This document shows, one piece after another, positions 11,832-23,298 of a DNA stretch of 64,000 bases. The stretch covers positions 8,769,995 to 8,833,994 of the forward strand of contig NW_020312935.1 in the NCBI RefSeq assembly GCF_003265705.1. Reading direction: 5' to 3'. Position 1 is the stretch's first letter, and every line of letters begins with the position of its first letter. The position numbers were made by a program, and so were the translations under genes. The stretch is from Callorhinus ursinus (lineage: Eukaryota > Chordata > Mammalia > Carnivora > Otariidae). The notes below the pieces were generated by a model. It worked only from the letters and a program-made list of their open reading frames with translations. It searched no databases and was not told the DNA's origin.

Positions 11832-11871
11832 CTTTCTCCCACATTTTTTTTTAAGATTTATTTATTTATTT

Positions 11872-11902
<31 letters not shown>

Positions 11903-12078
11903 CACGCACAGGGGGAGGGACAGAGGAAGAGGGAGAGAGAACCTCAAGCAGACTCCCTGCTGAGTATGGAGCCAGACATGGGGTTCTATCTCATGAGCCT
12001 GATATCATGACCTGACTGAAACCAAGAGTCAGATGCTCGACCAAATGAGCCATCCAGGTGCTCCTTTCTCCCACATTT
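11832..12078 (-). mobile_element. SINEC SINE with TSD
   Basis: Body 11847-12063, long (GA)n-rich middle. Older subfamily with 'accaagagtcagatgctc'. Perfect 15-bp TSD ctttctcccacattt at 11832-11846 and 12064-12078. Confidence 0.95.
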
Positions 12079-12660
12079 GTCCTTCCTTCATTCACATGCT
12101 CATGTTTATTCTATTATTTTATCTGCTACTTGTGCCAGGTACCATCACAGGCAAAGTGAGGGCAGTTGGTAAACAAGAACAACATGTTCCATTGGATCGG
12201 TCCATTGGACTTACTTATAGTGGTAGACACAGGAAATAAAGAGGTCATTAGAAATGATCATGTGCTGGGGTGCCTGGGTGGCTCAGTCTCTTAAATGGCT
12301 GCCTTTGGCTCAGGTCATGATCCCAGGGTCCTAGGTTCGAGTTCCGCATGGGGCTCCTTGCTCAGCGGGGAGCCTGCTTCTCCCTCTGCCTGCAGCTCCT
12401 TCTGCTTGTGTTTGCTCGCTCTTTCTCTCCCTCTGACAAATAAATAAAAAAAATCTTTAAAAAAAAGATCATGTGCTAACTAAGGTGATAGATGATCTGA
12501 GAAAGAAGTGCCAGCTCTTAGAAAACCAATGATACGAAGGAGAACTATGGGGTCTTAGAAATCCATATGCCAAACGGACTAATCTTTTCAAGGAGGTCAG
12601 GAAGGCTTCTCTAAAGAAGTATCATTTAAAAGGAGAATCGCTATATAAGTAAAAGTTAGT
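12079..12660 (-). mobile_element. L2 LINE fragment, split by a SINEC
   Basis: 'cttcattcacatgctcatg', 'ctacttgtgccaggtacc' and, after the SINEC, 'gaggtcaggaaggcttctctaaagaag' follow the reverse of the L2 3' region. Strongly diverged. Confidence 0.55.
12256..12477 (+). mobile_element. SINEC SINE inserted in L2, with TSD
   Basis: Body 12267-12466, full head-to-tail structure with an A-rich tail. Perfect 11-bp TSD gatcatgtgct at 12256-12266 and 12467-12477. Confidence 0.95.
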
Positions 12661-12999
12661 ACCAGGTTTCCAAGTTAAACAAGATCAGAGACAAAACTGA
12701 AACCACTATTACCTTTTATTTATTTTTTTTCAGTTCACCCATGTGTGTTTATTTGCATAGCCAGCACATGTGGAACTGGCTATTATTCCTGATACATTTT
12801 AAATTCCTTGTTTTCTTCTTTCACAGGTGATGATCAAGGCTTTTACCTCTTAAAAAAAATCTTAAATGCTCTGCCCTTCCTTAAATTCACAGACAAAAGG
12901 AAGCGAATAACATTCTTATTCTAACTGGAAATGTTCATTTGTGTAAAACATGGAAAAATCTGCAATTGTCAATTTTTGAATCTCCGATGCTAGGAGCAT
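12661..12999. other. Unique DNA, no gene seen
   Basis: AT-rich. No frame and no recognised repeat. Confidence 0.5.
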
Positions 13000-13190
13000 T
13001 TTAAATATATGATCTCTTTGATGTTCGCATAATTGTGTAAGATATTGCTTATCATTTTCCCTTTTTTTAATTTTCCCGTTTTACAGATGATAAAATTAAG
13101 TTACAGAGATAAAGCAGCTAGTCCATGAACTAGTGATATACTAAACGTGGAAATTCGCAGCCAGAAAGTTCTATAGCTGTCATCTGCATA
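13000..13190 (+). mobile_element. MIR SINE
   Basis: 'cccgttttacagatgataaaat' and 'gttacagagataaagcagcta' are MIR core. Diverged. Confidence 0.75.
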
Positions 13191-14439
13191 TTTAATTTCG
13201 TTCATTACATGCCTCTTTGGTTTAACCAGCTTTTGCTTTTCCTGTAGCTCAAGGAAGGGAAATCGACTTGCCTAACATGGCAGAACTTTGTGAGTATAGT
13301 GTCCTTATATCACCAGTATCCAGTATGGGGAAGAAAAAATATATATAGTTTATGATGCAAATTCTCTCTCTCTATTTCATCTGGGTGCAAAGATATAGAG
13401 ATAATAGATATTTAGTTTAGAAGTAATTATGTTTATCATTTAGATAGATCTATATATAGATTTATTAATGTCTTTTATGGATATACATTTTTTATTATTA
13501 TGTTCAGTTAGCCACTGTGGATATACATTTTTAATTTTACTACAGTACAGTTGATCTTTTTCTCCTCCCCTTTATGGCTAGAGTTTTGGTTTCAGAATGG
13601 GAATCCAGAAAAGCTGAGACTTTTGGCAAAGCATCTTAATATCTCTACACTGCATCTTCCCATCTAACAATGGAATTAATTACATCACCTGTCTATCACG
13701 TAGGCTGGCGATTGATGGAATTTACATTGGTAGCCTTCTCAGTGGTCATTAGACAGTAGACATCAAAAGTGAAGATTCATGTCATGGTGAACACAGAGGC
13801 TGGTATGAAAGAAGAGATCATTCGAGGGCAGGCTGAGTAGATGTGCAGATGGAGGGAGGTGGAAGAGAGAAGGCATAACACCCATCATTCTTTTTGCTTA
13901 ACCAGTTATCCTGTAGTTTTTCATAAGTCTTCCTAAACTGGAAGCATTGTAGGAGCTCTAACAGTGTGAGACCCCCAAATTATAAGCAAATTTTCTTCAA
14001 GATAAGTAGGATGAAGATAATTGATCACCTTTGAGATCTATTGGTTCCCTGACTCTCAATACCATTTATCTGCACTTCTCTTCCAAAAGTTATCTCATCC
14101 AGTCTTTGTAACTAAGGTCTACTCTCGCATAATAGAATGTGAGTCCCTTAAAGACAGGCCAATGTAATTGTTTTCACCCTCTGCCCTTAGCACCAAGGTT
14201 TTACATGCAGGAAGTAACTAATACATGCTAGCTTACTGAATATGCGACAATTTCTTCTTTACCTACTTTTCTTTCTCTTCTCTGCTCATTGGCTCAGAGA
14301 CACCATCACAAACACTTTTTTCTGCTTTCCAGCTTTCTTTGCCTCTAGGTCATCCTGACTTTGTTAATAGGTTATACCTTCAATTTTTCAGGCATTTGGC
14401 TAACCATAATGTGAGATTTATAATAACCTCCCTTTTGGT
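13191..14439. other. Unique AT-rich DNA, no gene seen
   Basis: Short TA-rich patches at 13335-13475. No frame above 60 codons and no recognised repeat. Confidence 0.5.
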
Positions 14440-14570
14440 TTAGACTTTTTACAAATCTAGCTGCATGGCTGTTGACAAACCACTGCCCTCTCTCAGCCAC
14501 GGCTTTCCCATTTGCAAAAGGAGGCAGCAGGCTTGCTGATTTCTAAGAACCTTAACAATCTAAAGTCTGT
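14440..14570 (-). mobile_element. Probable MIR SINE
   Basis: 'gcatggctgttgacaaacca', 'ctctctcagccacggctttcc' and 'catttgcaaaaggaggcag' follow the reverse MIR core. Confidence 0.55.
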
Positions 14571-15169
14571 GCCTTTGGGGAACCTACCCTCATTCTAGAA
14601 GTAAGTAATCTCTGAAATAAATTTCAAATGGATAATTTTTTTTGTGAGCAGATGAGGCTTCCAGACTCCTATGAAGTTTATCATCAGGCATGAGGGTAAG
14701 CATATCTTCCCAAATCTGTCCCTGTGTCTGGATCTTGCTTGGCTCTAGTGGTTAATAGTCCTCTTTCTACTGATGATGACAGAGCATCATCTCAGTGCCA
14801 TTATGTGCCAAATCACCTCTTCTCTTTCTTTCTAAAAAATGAAACAGTATTCTCAGATACATTCTAAGGTGTGAAATGCACATGCTATGTAGGCACTTCA
14901 CTTTCTTTGGAAAACAAAAGTTTGGAAAGACAATAAAATGTTTTTCAGACGATACTTGTTTCATTTTTAACTTCATATGACATTCACTTCAACACAGAAA
15001 ACAAAGGTTTAGCTAGAAAAAAAATAATCTCTGATCATATGGCTTTTGATATGGTTGGTTCCAATTCCATCACCAATCCAATGTGGTATTTTAAACAACA
15101 TCCCTTTGCCATATCTGCATTTATAAAAAATGGAGATAATCATACTTTGTTCCTGAAAACACTGCTGCA
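14571..15169. other. Unique DNA, no gene seen
   Basis: The 69-codon minus-strand frame at 14767-14976 shows no domain or splice context. No recognised repeat. Confidence 0.5.
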
Positions 15170-15385
15170 GAGTAGCATCGGATGGGAAGGACCTGACATG
15201 AAGTCCTGTCTTTAGCATTTACTATCATCTACTTTATCAACCTGTAGAGATAACTCACTTAACTTTTCCGAAGTTTTTTAAAAGGATAATATCTTCTTCA
15301 TGGGACTGTTGTGAGAATTAAAGACAGTAGCTTAGTTTCTGGCACTTAGTAGGTGTTCAACACATGGTGGTAGCAGTAATTAATG
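15170..15385 (-). mobile_element. MIR SINE
   Basis: 'gataactcacttaactttt', 'gggactgttgtgagaattaaag' and 'tctggcacttagtaggtgttca' follow antisense MIR from core to 3' end. Confidence 0.75.
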
Positions 15386-16419
15386 CCTTGAGATTATGTC
15401 CAGGATAAAGGTTTATATGCATTTCTTTTGTTAAGTCGTAGATGTCAATCAGGATGACTATTGTTAAAGGGAGCATGTTTAAGGACACATGGTGGGCCTA
15501 GTTGTCTCTTCTTCTGAGGTCTGGAGGAAGATGTGCAACACACACAGAAACAACACAATTTTGGCGAGGCCCGAAATTGCTTTGTTACCTTTTGAAAAAT
15601 CATTTATCATTCTCTCTTCCTTTTTTCTCACCTATAATTTAAGGGATTTCAATTAGGTAATTGCCAATGTTTTTTCAGGCTTTACAATGTTAGGAGTGAG
15701 AGATTGAGCTTTTCTCTTTTTCCCAGGAGCAGTCAGTAAGGATTTGATGGTTTCAAATTTCAAATAAATGGTAGCTGTGCCTGGAGGTGTAAAGGGGGCA
15801 CTTCAGCTGTGTTAAATCCATTGCACAGTGGGGAAACCTCTGTTTCAAGGGTGCCAATGGTAATGCCCTATTTGTAATTTTAGTACATCATGTATTTCTT
15901 GGCCAGTATATTCACCAAGCCTCAGAAATATTTATGCCATTCTTTGTTCTACTCAAAGACCAAAAGACTTAGCCTCTTAGAGCTATATGTGCATTTTTTT
16001 TGTACCAAGGCTTGATAAACAGCATATGCTAATAATAATCATTATGAGGAATTTTTTATGATAAAACTGTATCTATGCCAAATTCTCTAGGCACCCAAGA
16101 ATGCCAAACTGAATATACTGCCTATAATAAAAGGGCAGCCCAGCTCTATAAATCTCAAGCAAAGTGAAGAAAAATTCTCCATAACCACCAACTGCATAAT
16201 AAATAAAGCAACTATTCACCCATGTAAAACAAAGGGAAAAAAGAGCTCTAAAAAGCACCAGCACTTTGTATCCAAGGACTTTAAAGCAGAAGCTGAAAAC
16301 CTAGAAAGGCGTTACATGCTGACATACTCTACTAGCTACGCAAAGTTAAACCAAACCTCTTCTTAGGTACTGAGTAAGCCAATAAGCCACCGGCAGCTAT
16401 ACTGCCGCTAAGTTAGTTA
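15386..16419. other. Unique AT-rich DNA, no gene seen
   Basis: No frame above 65 codons with any recognisable motif. No repeat I can name. Confidence 0.5.
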
Positions 16420-16683
16420 GAAGAGGATATGTATGCTGCAGTAACACACACTCCCAAAATTTTTGTGGCTTAATCCATCAGATTCAACTTCCTATTCATG
16501 TCAAGTCCTGTGCAGTTTCTAGGTTTGAGACTCTCTTCCCCATCAACTTAGAGATCCAAGCTCGATCTTTGTTGCTTCCCTCTGGTGACTTTGACATCTT
16601 GGTGCCCTTCACTTCCATGCAAATAAGGAAAAAAGATAAGGGAGCATAAAAGACTTAACATCCTTTCCTAACTACCTTGGACT
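16420..16683 (-). mobile_element. Old LTR-like repeat, left part (split by the L1)
   Basis: 'atgctgcagtaacacacac' and 'ttttgtggcttaatc' resemble the antisense end of MaLR/ERVL-type LTRs (GC(T)GTAACAAA...AGTGGCTTAA). The continuation lies beyond the L1 at 23776-23900. LTR only, no viral genes. Family assignment is uncertain. Confidence 0.45.
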
Positions 16684-16699
16684 AAGAATAACACAAACC
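16684..16699. repeat. L1 target-site duplication, left copy
   Basis: aagaataacacaaacc, identical to 23760-23775. Produced by staggered cleavage during L1 target-primed reverse transcription. Confidence 0.95.
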
Positions 16700-17760
16700 G
16701 GAAATTGAGCAAGATGGTGGAGGAGTAGGAGCCTGGATTTCGTCTGGTCTCAGGAATTCAGCTGAATAGGGATCAAACCATTCTGAACACCCACGAACTC
16801 AACAGGAGATCGAAGAGGAGAGTAGCAACAACTCTCTGAAGAGAGAAGCGACCACTTACTGGAAGGTAGGACGTTCGGAGAAGTGAATCCAAGGCGATAT
16901 TCGGAAGGATAGACGGCGGGGGAGGGGGCCTCCGTCGGCCGCTTCTGGCAAGTGCTAGAGCCGCGGAGCACAAAATCGGAACTTTTAGAAGTCGGGTCCG
17001 CGGAGGGACGTCGCTCCAGTGGTTAAGCAGGGGGTGGAACCCTCACAGGACAGTGTGGTCTCAGGACCCTCGGGGTCACAGGAAGACCGGGGGAGCCTGA
17101 GTGCGGCAGAGCTCCCAGGTATCAGAGCGGGGTAGCCGGCTGCAGAGACGGAGCCGAGGCGCGGGCTCTCAGCTCGGGGTGGCCATAAACTGTGATCCGC
17201 GGCCCAGTCGGGCCACTGCTCCTCCAGCAGGGACCCAACAAGTGGCAGAGCCGGGGAGACTCCCCTCCCTCCCGCAGGAGGAGCAGCGCGGGAGCGCACC
17301 GCAGGGATCTGCTGGATTTGGAGACTCCACACAGGATCAGGTGCCAGAGATAGAAACACTTGGTCACAGGCTGGGTGAGCACAGAGTGCGGCTGGAGACC
17401 GGGGAGACAGGAGTGACTGACTGCTTTTCTCTGGGGGTGCACTTAGGAGCGGAACCCCGAGTTCTTGCCTCCTCCGGGGCGGAGATTGGGAGGCCGCCAT
17501 TTTCACCGTCATCCTCCAAGGCCGAACGGAAAGCTTGCAGGGAACAAAAACTCCTGAGAGCAAACCCGAGCAGCTTGCTTAGCTGGGACCAACAAGGGCG
17601 GGGGCAATTCCGCCTCCGGCAAAGACATTTGGGAACCACGGCAACAGGCCCCTCCCCCAGAAGATCAGCATGAACAGCCTGGAAGCCAAGACCAAGTTTA
17701 CTGATCAAGGAGAACGGGAGAACTCCAGAGCTAGGGGACTACTGCACATAGAATTCATGG
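16700..17760 (+). promoter_or_regulatory. L1 5' UTR, GC-rich internal promoter
   Basis: About 16860-17690 is strongly GC- and CpG-rich against an AT-rich genome. CAAGATGGTGG at 16710-16720, 11 bases from the element start, matches the YY1 site that sets L1 transcription start in other mammals. A second YY1-like GCCGCCATTTT lies at 17493-17503. Known for L1: this region is an internal RNA polymerase II promoter. Seen here: motifs and composition only. Long open frames on both strands (17101-17673 +, 16985-17563 -) are an effect of high GC. Confidence 0.75.
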
Positions 17761-17839
17761 CTTTTTTTTACCATGATTCATTAGTTTTTCAAAGTTAATT
17801 TTTTAGCTGTTTTTGTTTAATTTCTCTTTTTCCCTTTTT

Positions 17840-18320
17840 CAACCAACATCTTATCAATCCCTTTTTAAAAAAAAAAAACATTTTTTATTTTTCATTTTTA
17901 GAGTTATATTTTATACCTTCATAGTAGTTACCCTTATTTTTGGCATATAAGTTGTTCCCTCTTTAAAATTTTGAGATACAGTTTCTTCTAACAGATAAAA
18001 ATATACCCTAAATCACTAGTGTATGTCTTTGTTCTAGTCTCCTGCCTGATCACATTCTCTCCTTTTTTTTAAAATCTTTCTTTTTTCAAACAACTTCTTA
18101 TCGTATCAACTCCTATTATAAAATGTTTTATAATTTTCATCTTTACAGTCATCTTCCATCCCTTCATTGTATCAACCCTTATTTTGTACATATATAAGTC
18201 TTTCTTCCTTTAAAATTTTAGGAGGCACTTTTTTCTAACAGACCAAAATACGCCCAAAATCCAGTGTGTGGCACTGATCTATGCACTAGCCTGATCATAT
18301 TTGATCATATTCGGGTTTTT
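17840..18320 (+). repeat. Tandem duplication in L1 distal 5' UTR (~247-bp unit)
   Basis: Unit A (17840-18086) and unit B (18087-~18320) share in order: caaccaacatcttatc / caaacaacttcttatc; catcttta-like stretch; cttcatagtagttaccctta / cttcattgtatcaaccctta; ccctctttaaaattttgaga / ttcctttaaaattttaggag; tcttctaacagataaaaata / ttttctaacagaccaaaata; gcctgatcacatt / gcctgatcatatt. Diverged copies, so the duplication belongs to the family rather than this insertion. Confidence 0.85.
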
Positions 18321-18349
18321 TTTGTATTGTTCTGTTTTTGTTTTTAATC

Positions 18350-18425
18350 TTTTCCTTGTTTTTTTTTTTTTTCTTTCTTTCTTTTCTCTTTCTTTTTTCT
18401 TTCTTTCCCTTTCTTTTCCCCTCGT
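18350..18425 (+). repeat. Polypyrimidine tract before L1 ORF1
   Basis: Some 70 bases of T with interspersed C and G (TTTCTTTC, then CCCTTTCTTTTCCCC). Lies at the end of the 5' UTR, ~100 bases before ORF1. Confidence 0.8.
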
Positions 18426-18524
18426 TTCAGGTCTTTTCTGATTTGTATAGAGTATATTTCCTGGGGACGTTGTTAACCTGTTAGCATTTTGTTCTCTGAT
18501 TCATCTATTCTCCTCTGGACAAAA

Positions 18525-19416
18525 ATGACAAGATGAAAAAAATCACCTCAGCAAAAAAAACAAGAGATAGTACCGTCAGCCAGGGACCTACTCAATTCGG
18601 ACATTAGTACGATGTCGGACCTAGAGTTCAGAATCATTAAAGATACTAGCTGGGCTTGAAAAAACTGTGGAAGTTATTAGAGAAACCCTTTCTGGAGAAA
18701 TAAAAGAACTAAAATCTAACCAAGTCGAAATCAAAAAGGCTATTAATGAGGTGCAATCAAAAATGGGGGCATTAACTGCTAGGATAAATGAGGCAGAAGA
18801 GAGAATCAGCGATATAGAAGACCAAATGATGGAAAATAAAGAAGCTGAGAAAAAGAGAGATAAAAAACTACAGGATAACGAGGGCAGAATTCGAGAGATA
18901 AGCGATAGGATAAGACGAAACAACATTAGAATAATTGGGATCCCGGAAGAAGAAGAAAGAGAGAGAGGGGCAGAAGGTATATTGGAGCAAATAATAGCAG
19001 AGAACTTCCCTAATGTGAGGAAGGAAACAGGCATCAAAATCCAGGAGGCAAAGAGAACCCCTCTCAAAATCAATAAAAATAGGTCAACACCCCGACATCT
19101 AAGAGTAAAACTTACGAGTCTCAGAGACAAAGAGAAAATCCTGAAAGCAGCTCGGGAGAAGAGATATGTAACCTACAATGGTAGAAATATTAGATTGGCA
19201 ACAGACCTATCCACAGAGACCTGGCAGGCCAGAAAGGACTGGCACGAGATCTTCAGAGCACTAAACGAGAAAAACATGCAGCCAAGAATACTATATCCGG
19301 CTAGGCTCCCAATGAAAATTGAAGGAGAGATAAAAAGCTTCCAGGACAAACAAAAACTAAAAGAATTTGCAAACACAAAACCAGCCCTCCAAGAAATATT
19401 GAAACGGGTCCTCTAA
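18525..19416 (+). pseudogene. ORF1: L1 ORF1 (RNA-binding chaperone), N-terminus broken
   Basis: ORF1p binds L1 RNA as a trimer and acts as nucleic-acid chaperone in the cytoplasmic L1 particle. The ancestral ATG is probably 18525, but its frame stops at the fourth codon. The next ATG frame (18533) stops at 18605-18607, and the matching frame is regained only around 18637 after another small indel. From 18667 the frame is open for 249 codons to TAA at 19414-19416. Within these: a charged heptad-like coiled coil (residues ~5-80), an RRM-like block starting RRNNIRIIGIPE (residues 83-94), and the C-terminal domain with LSTETWQARK (181-190) and QPRILYPARL (205-214). No in-frame ATG begins the open part (18667 is GTG). 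Only about 40-50 N-terminal residues are lost. A full ORF1p cannot be made without repair. Confidence 0.9.
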
Positions 19417-19494
19417 GCAAAAAGAGAGACTAAAAGCACAGATCAGAAAGGAACAGAGACCATATAAAGTAACAGTCACCTTACAGGCAATACA

Positions 19495-22400
19495 ATGGCA
19501 CTAAATTCATACCTTTCAATAGTTACCCTGAATGTAAATGGGCTCAATGCCCCAATCAAAAGACACAGGCTATCAGATTGGATTAAAAAACAAGACCCAT
19601 CGATATGCTGTCTGCAAGAGACTCATTTTAGACCCAAAGACACCCCCAGATTGAAAGTGAGGGGGTGGAAAACCATGTACCATGCTCATGGACACCAAAA
19701 GAAAGCTGGGGTGGCATTCCTTATATCAGACAAATTAGATTTTAAACCAAAGACTGTAATAAGAGATGTAGAAGGACGCTATATCCTACCTAAAGAGTCT
19801 ATCTAACAAGAAGATCTAACAATTGTAAATATCTATGTCCCTAACGTAGGAGCAGCCAATTATATAAGGCAATTAATAACAAAAGCGAAGAAACACATTG
19901 ACAGCAAAACAATAATGGTGGGGGACTTTAACACCCCCCTGACAGAAATGGACAGATCATCTAAGCAAAAGATCAACAATGAAATAGAGACTTTAAAAGA
20001 CACATTGGACCAAATGGACTTCACAGACATATTCAGAACATTCCATCCCAAAGCAACAGAATACACATTCTTCTCTAGTGCCCATGGAACATTCTCCAGA
20101 ATTGATCACATCCTAGGTCACAAATCAGGTCTCAACCGGTACCAAAAGATTGGGATGATTCCCTGCATGTTTTCAGACCACAATGCTTTGAAACTAGACC
20201 TCAATCACAAGAGGAAAGTCGGAAAGAACTCAAATACATGGAGGCTAAAGAGCATCCTACTAAGGAATGAATGGGTCAACCAGGAAATTAAAGAAGAATT
20301 AAAAAAATTCATGGAAACCAATGAAAATGAAAACACAACTGTTCAAAATCTTTAGGATACAGCAACGGTAGTCCTGAGAGGAAAGTATATAGCAATACAA
20401 GCCTTTCTCAAGAAACAAGAAAGGTCTCAAATACACAACCTAACCCTACACCTAAAGGAGCTGGAGAAAGAAGAACAAATAAAGCCTAAACCCAGCAGGA
20501 GAAGAGAAATAATCAAGATTAGAGCAGAAATCAATGAACTAGAAACCAAAAGAACAGTAGAACAGATCAACGAAACTAGGAGCTGGTTCTTTGAAAGAAT
20601 TAACAAGATTGATAAACCCCTGGCCAGACTTATCCAAAAGAAAAGAGAAATGACCCAAATCAACAAAATCATGAATGAAAGAGGAGAGATCACAACCAAC
20701 ACCAAAGAAATACAAACAATTCTAAGAACATATTATGAGCAACTCTATGCCAGCAAATTAGATAACCTGGAAGGAATGGGTGCATTCCTAGAGATGTATC
20801 AACTCCCAAAATTGAACCAGGAAGAAATAGAAAACCTGAACAGACCTATAGCCACTAAGGAAATTGAAGCAGTCATCAAAAATTTCCCAACAAACAAAAG
20901 CCCAGGGTCAGATGGCTTCCCAGGGGAATTCTATCAGACATTGAAAGAAGAATTAATACCAGTTCTCCTGAAACTGTTCCAAAAAATAGAAATGGAAGGA
21001 AAACTTCCAAACTCATTTTATGAGGCCACCATTCCCTTGATCCCAAAACCAGACAAAGACCCCATCAAAAAGGAGAACTACAGACCAATATCCTTGATGA
21101 ACATGGATGCAAAAATTCTCACCAAAATACTAGCCAATAGGGTCCAACAGTACATTAAAAGGATTATTCACCATGACCAAGTGGGATTTATCCCTGGGCT
21201 GCAAGTCTGGTTCAACATCTGCAAATCAATCAATGTGATCCAATACATTAACAAAAGAAAGAACAAGAATCATATGATCCTCTCAATAGATGCAGAAAAA
21301 GCATTTGACAAAGTACAGCATCCTTCTTGATCAAAACTCTTCAGAGTATAGGGATAGAGGGTACATACCTCAATATCATAAAAGCCATCTATGAAAAACC
21401 TACAGCGAATATCATTCTCAATGGGGAAAAACTGAGAGCTTTTCCACTAAGGTCAGGAGAACGGCCGGGATGTCCACTATCACCACTGCTATTCAACATA
21501 GTATTAGAAGTCCTAGCCACAGCAATCAGACAACAAAAAGAAATCAAAGGCATTCAAATCGGCAAAGAGGAAGTCAAACTCTCACTCTTTGCAGATGATA
21601 TGATACTGTATGTGGAAAACCCAAAAGACTTTACCCCAAAACTGCTAGAACTCATACAGGAATTCAGGAAAGTAGTAGGATATAAAATCAATGCGCAGAA
21701 ATCAGTGGCATTCCTATACACCAACAAGACAGAAGAGAGAGAAATTAAGGAGTCGATCTCATTTACAATTGCACCCAAAACCATAAGATACCTAGGAATA
21801 AATTTAACCAAAGAGGCAAAGGATCTGTACTCAGAAAACTAAAATACTCATGAAAGAAATTGAAGAAGACACAAAGAAATGGAAAAACGTTCCATGCTCA
21901 TGGATTGGAAGAACAAACATTGTGAAGATGTCAATGCTACCTAGAGCAATCTACACATTCAGTGTAATCCCCATCAAAATACCATCCACTTTTCAAAGAA
22001 ATGGAACAAATAATTCTAAAATTTGTATGGAACCAGAGACCCCAAATAGCCAGAGGAATGTTGAAAAAGCAAAGCAAAGCTGGTGACATCACAATTCCAG
22101 ACTTCCAGCTCTATTACAAAGCTGTCATCATCAAGACAGTATGGTACTGGCACAAAAACAGACACATAGATCAATGGAACAGATAAGACAGCCCAGAAAT
22201 GGACCGTCCACTCTATGGTCAACTCATCTTTGACAAAGCAGGAAAGAATGTCCAATGGAAAAAAGACAGTCTCTTCAACAAATGGTGCTGGGAAAATTGG
22301 ACAGCCACATGCAGAAGAATGAAACTGGACCATTTCCTTACACCACACACAAAAATAGACTCCAAATGGTTGAAAGACCTAAACGTGAGACAGGAGTTCA

Positions 22401-23298
22401 TCAAAATCCTAAAGGAGAACACAGGTAGCAACCTCTTCGACCTCAGCCGCAACAACTTCTTCATAGAAACATCGTCAAAATCAAGGGAAGCAAGGGCAAA
22501 AATGAACTATTGAGAGTTCATCAAGACAAAAAGCTTTTGCACAGCAAAAGAAACAGTCCACAAAACCAAAAGACAACCGACAGAATGGGAGAAAATATTT
22601 GCAAATAACATATCAGATAAAGGGCTAGTATCCAAAATCTATAAAGAACTTATCAAACTCAACACCCAAAGAACAAATAATCCAATCAAGAAATGGGCAG
22701 AAGACAAGAACAGACATTTTTCCAAAGAAGGCATCCAAATGGCCAACAGACACATGAAAAAGTGCTCACCATCGCTCGGCATCAGGGAAATCCAAATCAA
22801 AACCTCCATGAGATACCACCTCACCCCAGTCAGAATGGCTAAAATTAACATGTTAGGAAAGGACAGATGCTGGCGGGGATGTGGAGAAAGGGGAACCCTC
22901 CTACACTGTTGGTGGGAATGCAAGCTGGTGCATCCACTCTGGAAAACAGTATGGAGGTTCCTCAAACAGTTGAAAATGGAGCTACCATACGATCCAGCAA
23001 TTGCACTACTGGGTATTTACCCCAAAGATACAAATGTAGGGATCCGAAGGGGTACATGCACCCCAATATTTATAGCAGCAATGCCCACAATAGCCAAACT
23101 GTGGAAAGAGCCAAGATGTCCATCGACAGATGAATGGATAAAGAAGAGGTGGTATATATACACAATGGAATATTATGCAGCCATCAAAAGGAATGAGATC
23201 TTGCCATTTGCAACGATGTGGATGGATAGGAGGGTGTTATGCTGAGTGAAATAAGTCAATCAGAGAAAGACATGTATCCTATGACCTCACTGATATGA
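19495..23298 (+). pseudogene. ORF2: L1 ORF2 (endonuclease / reverse transcriptase), multiply broken
   Basis: ORF2p nicks target DNA and copies L1 RNA into it. ATG at 19495, 78 bases after ORF1; ancestral stop TGA at 23296-23298, so the original length was about 1,270 residues, normal for L1. Endonuclease (APE-type) motifs: QETH at 19615-19626, GDFN at 19921-19932, SDHN at 20173-20184. Reverse transcriptase: catalytic FADD at 21588-21599. C-terminal Cys/His motif C-x3-C-x7-H-x4-C with residues at 22868, 22880, 22904 and 22919. Lesions: stops at 19804, 20353, 22184 and 22511; frameshifts near 21325, 21840, 21993 and 23220. Longest open pieces run 20356-21330 and 22514-23245. Known catalytic residues are unchanged, so decay is through indels and nonsense changes. 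Translation could give at most fragments. Confidence 0.95.

Noticed and set aside
17101..17673. 190-codon + frame as a host gene
   Set aside because: It lies wholly in the L1 GC-rich 5' UTR, with no domain, and mirrors an equally long minus frame.
22739..23245. 168-codon frame as an independent gene
   Set aside because: It is the C-terminal piece of L1 ORF2, including its Cys/His motif.
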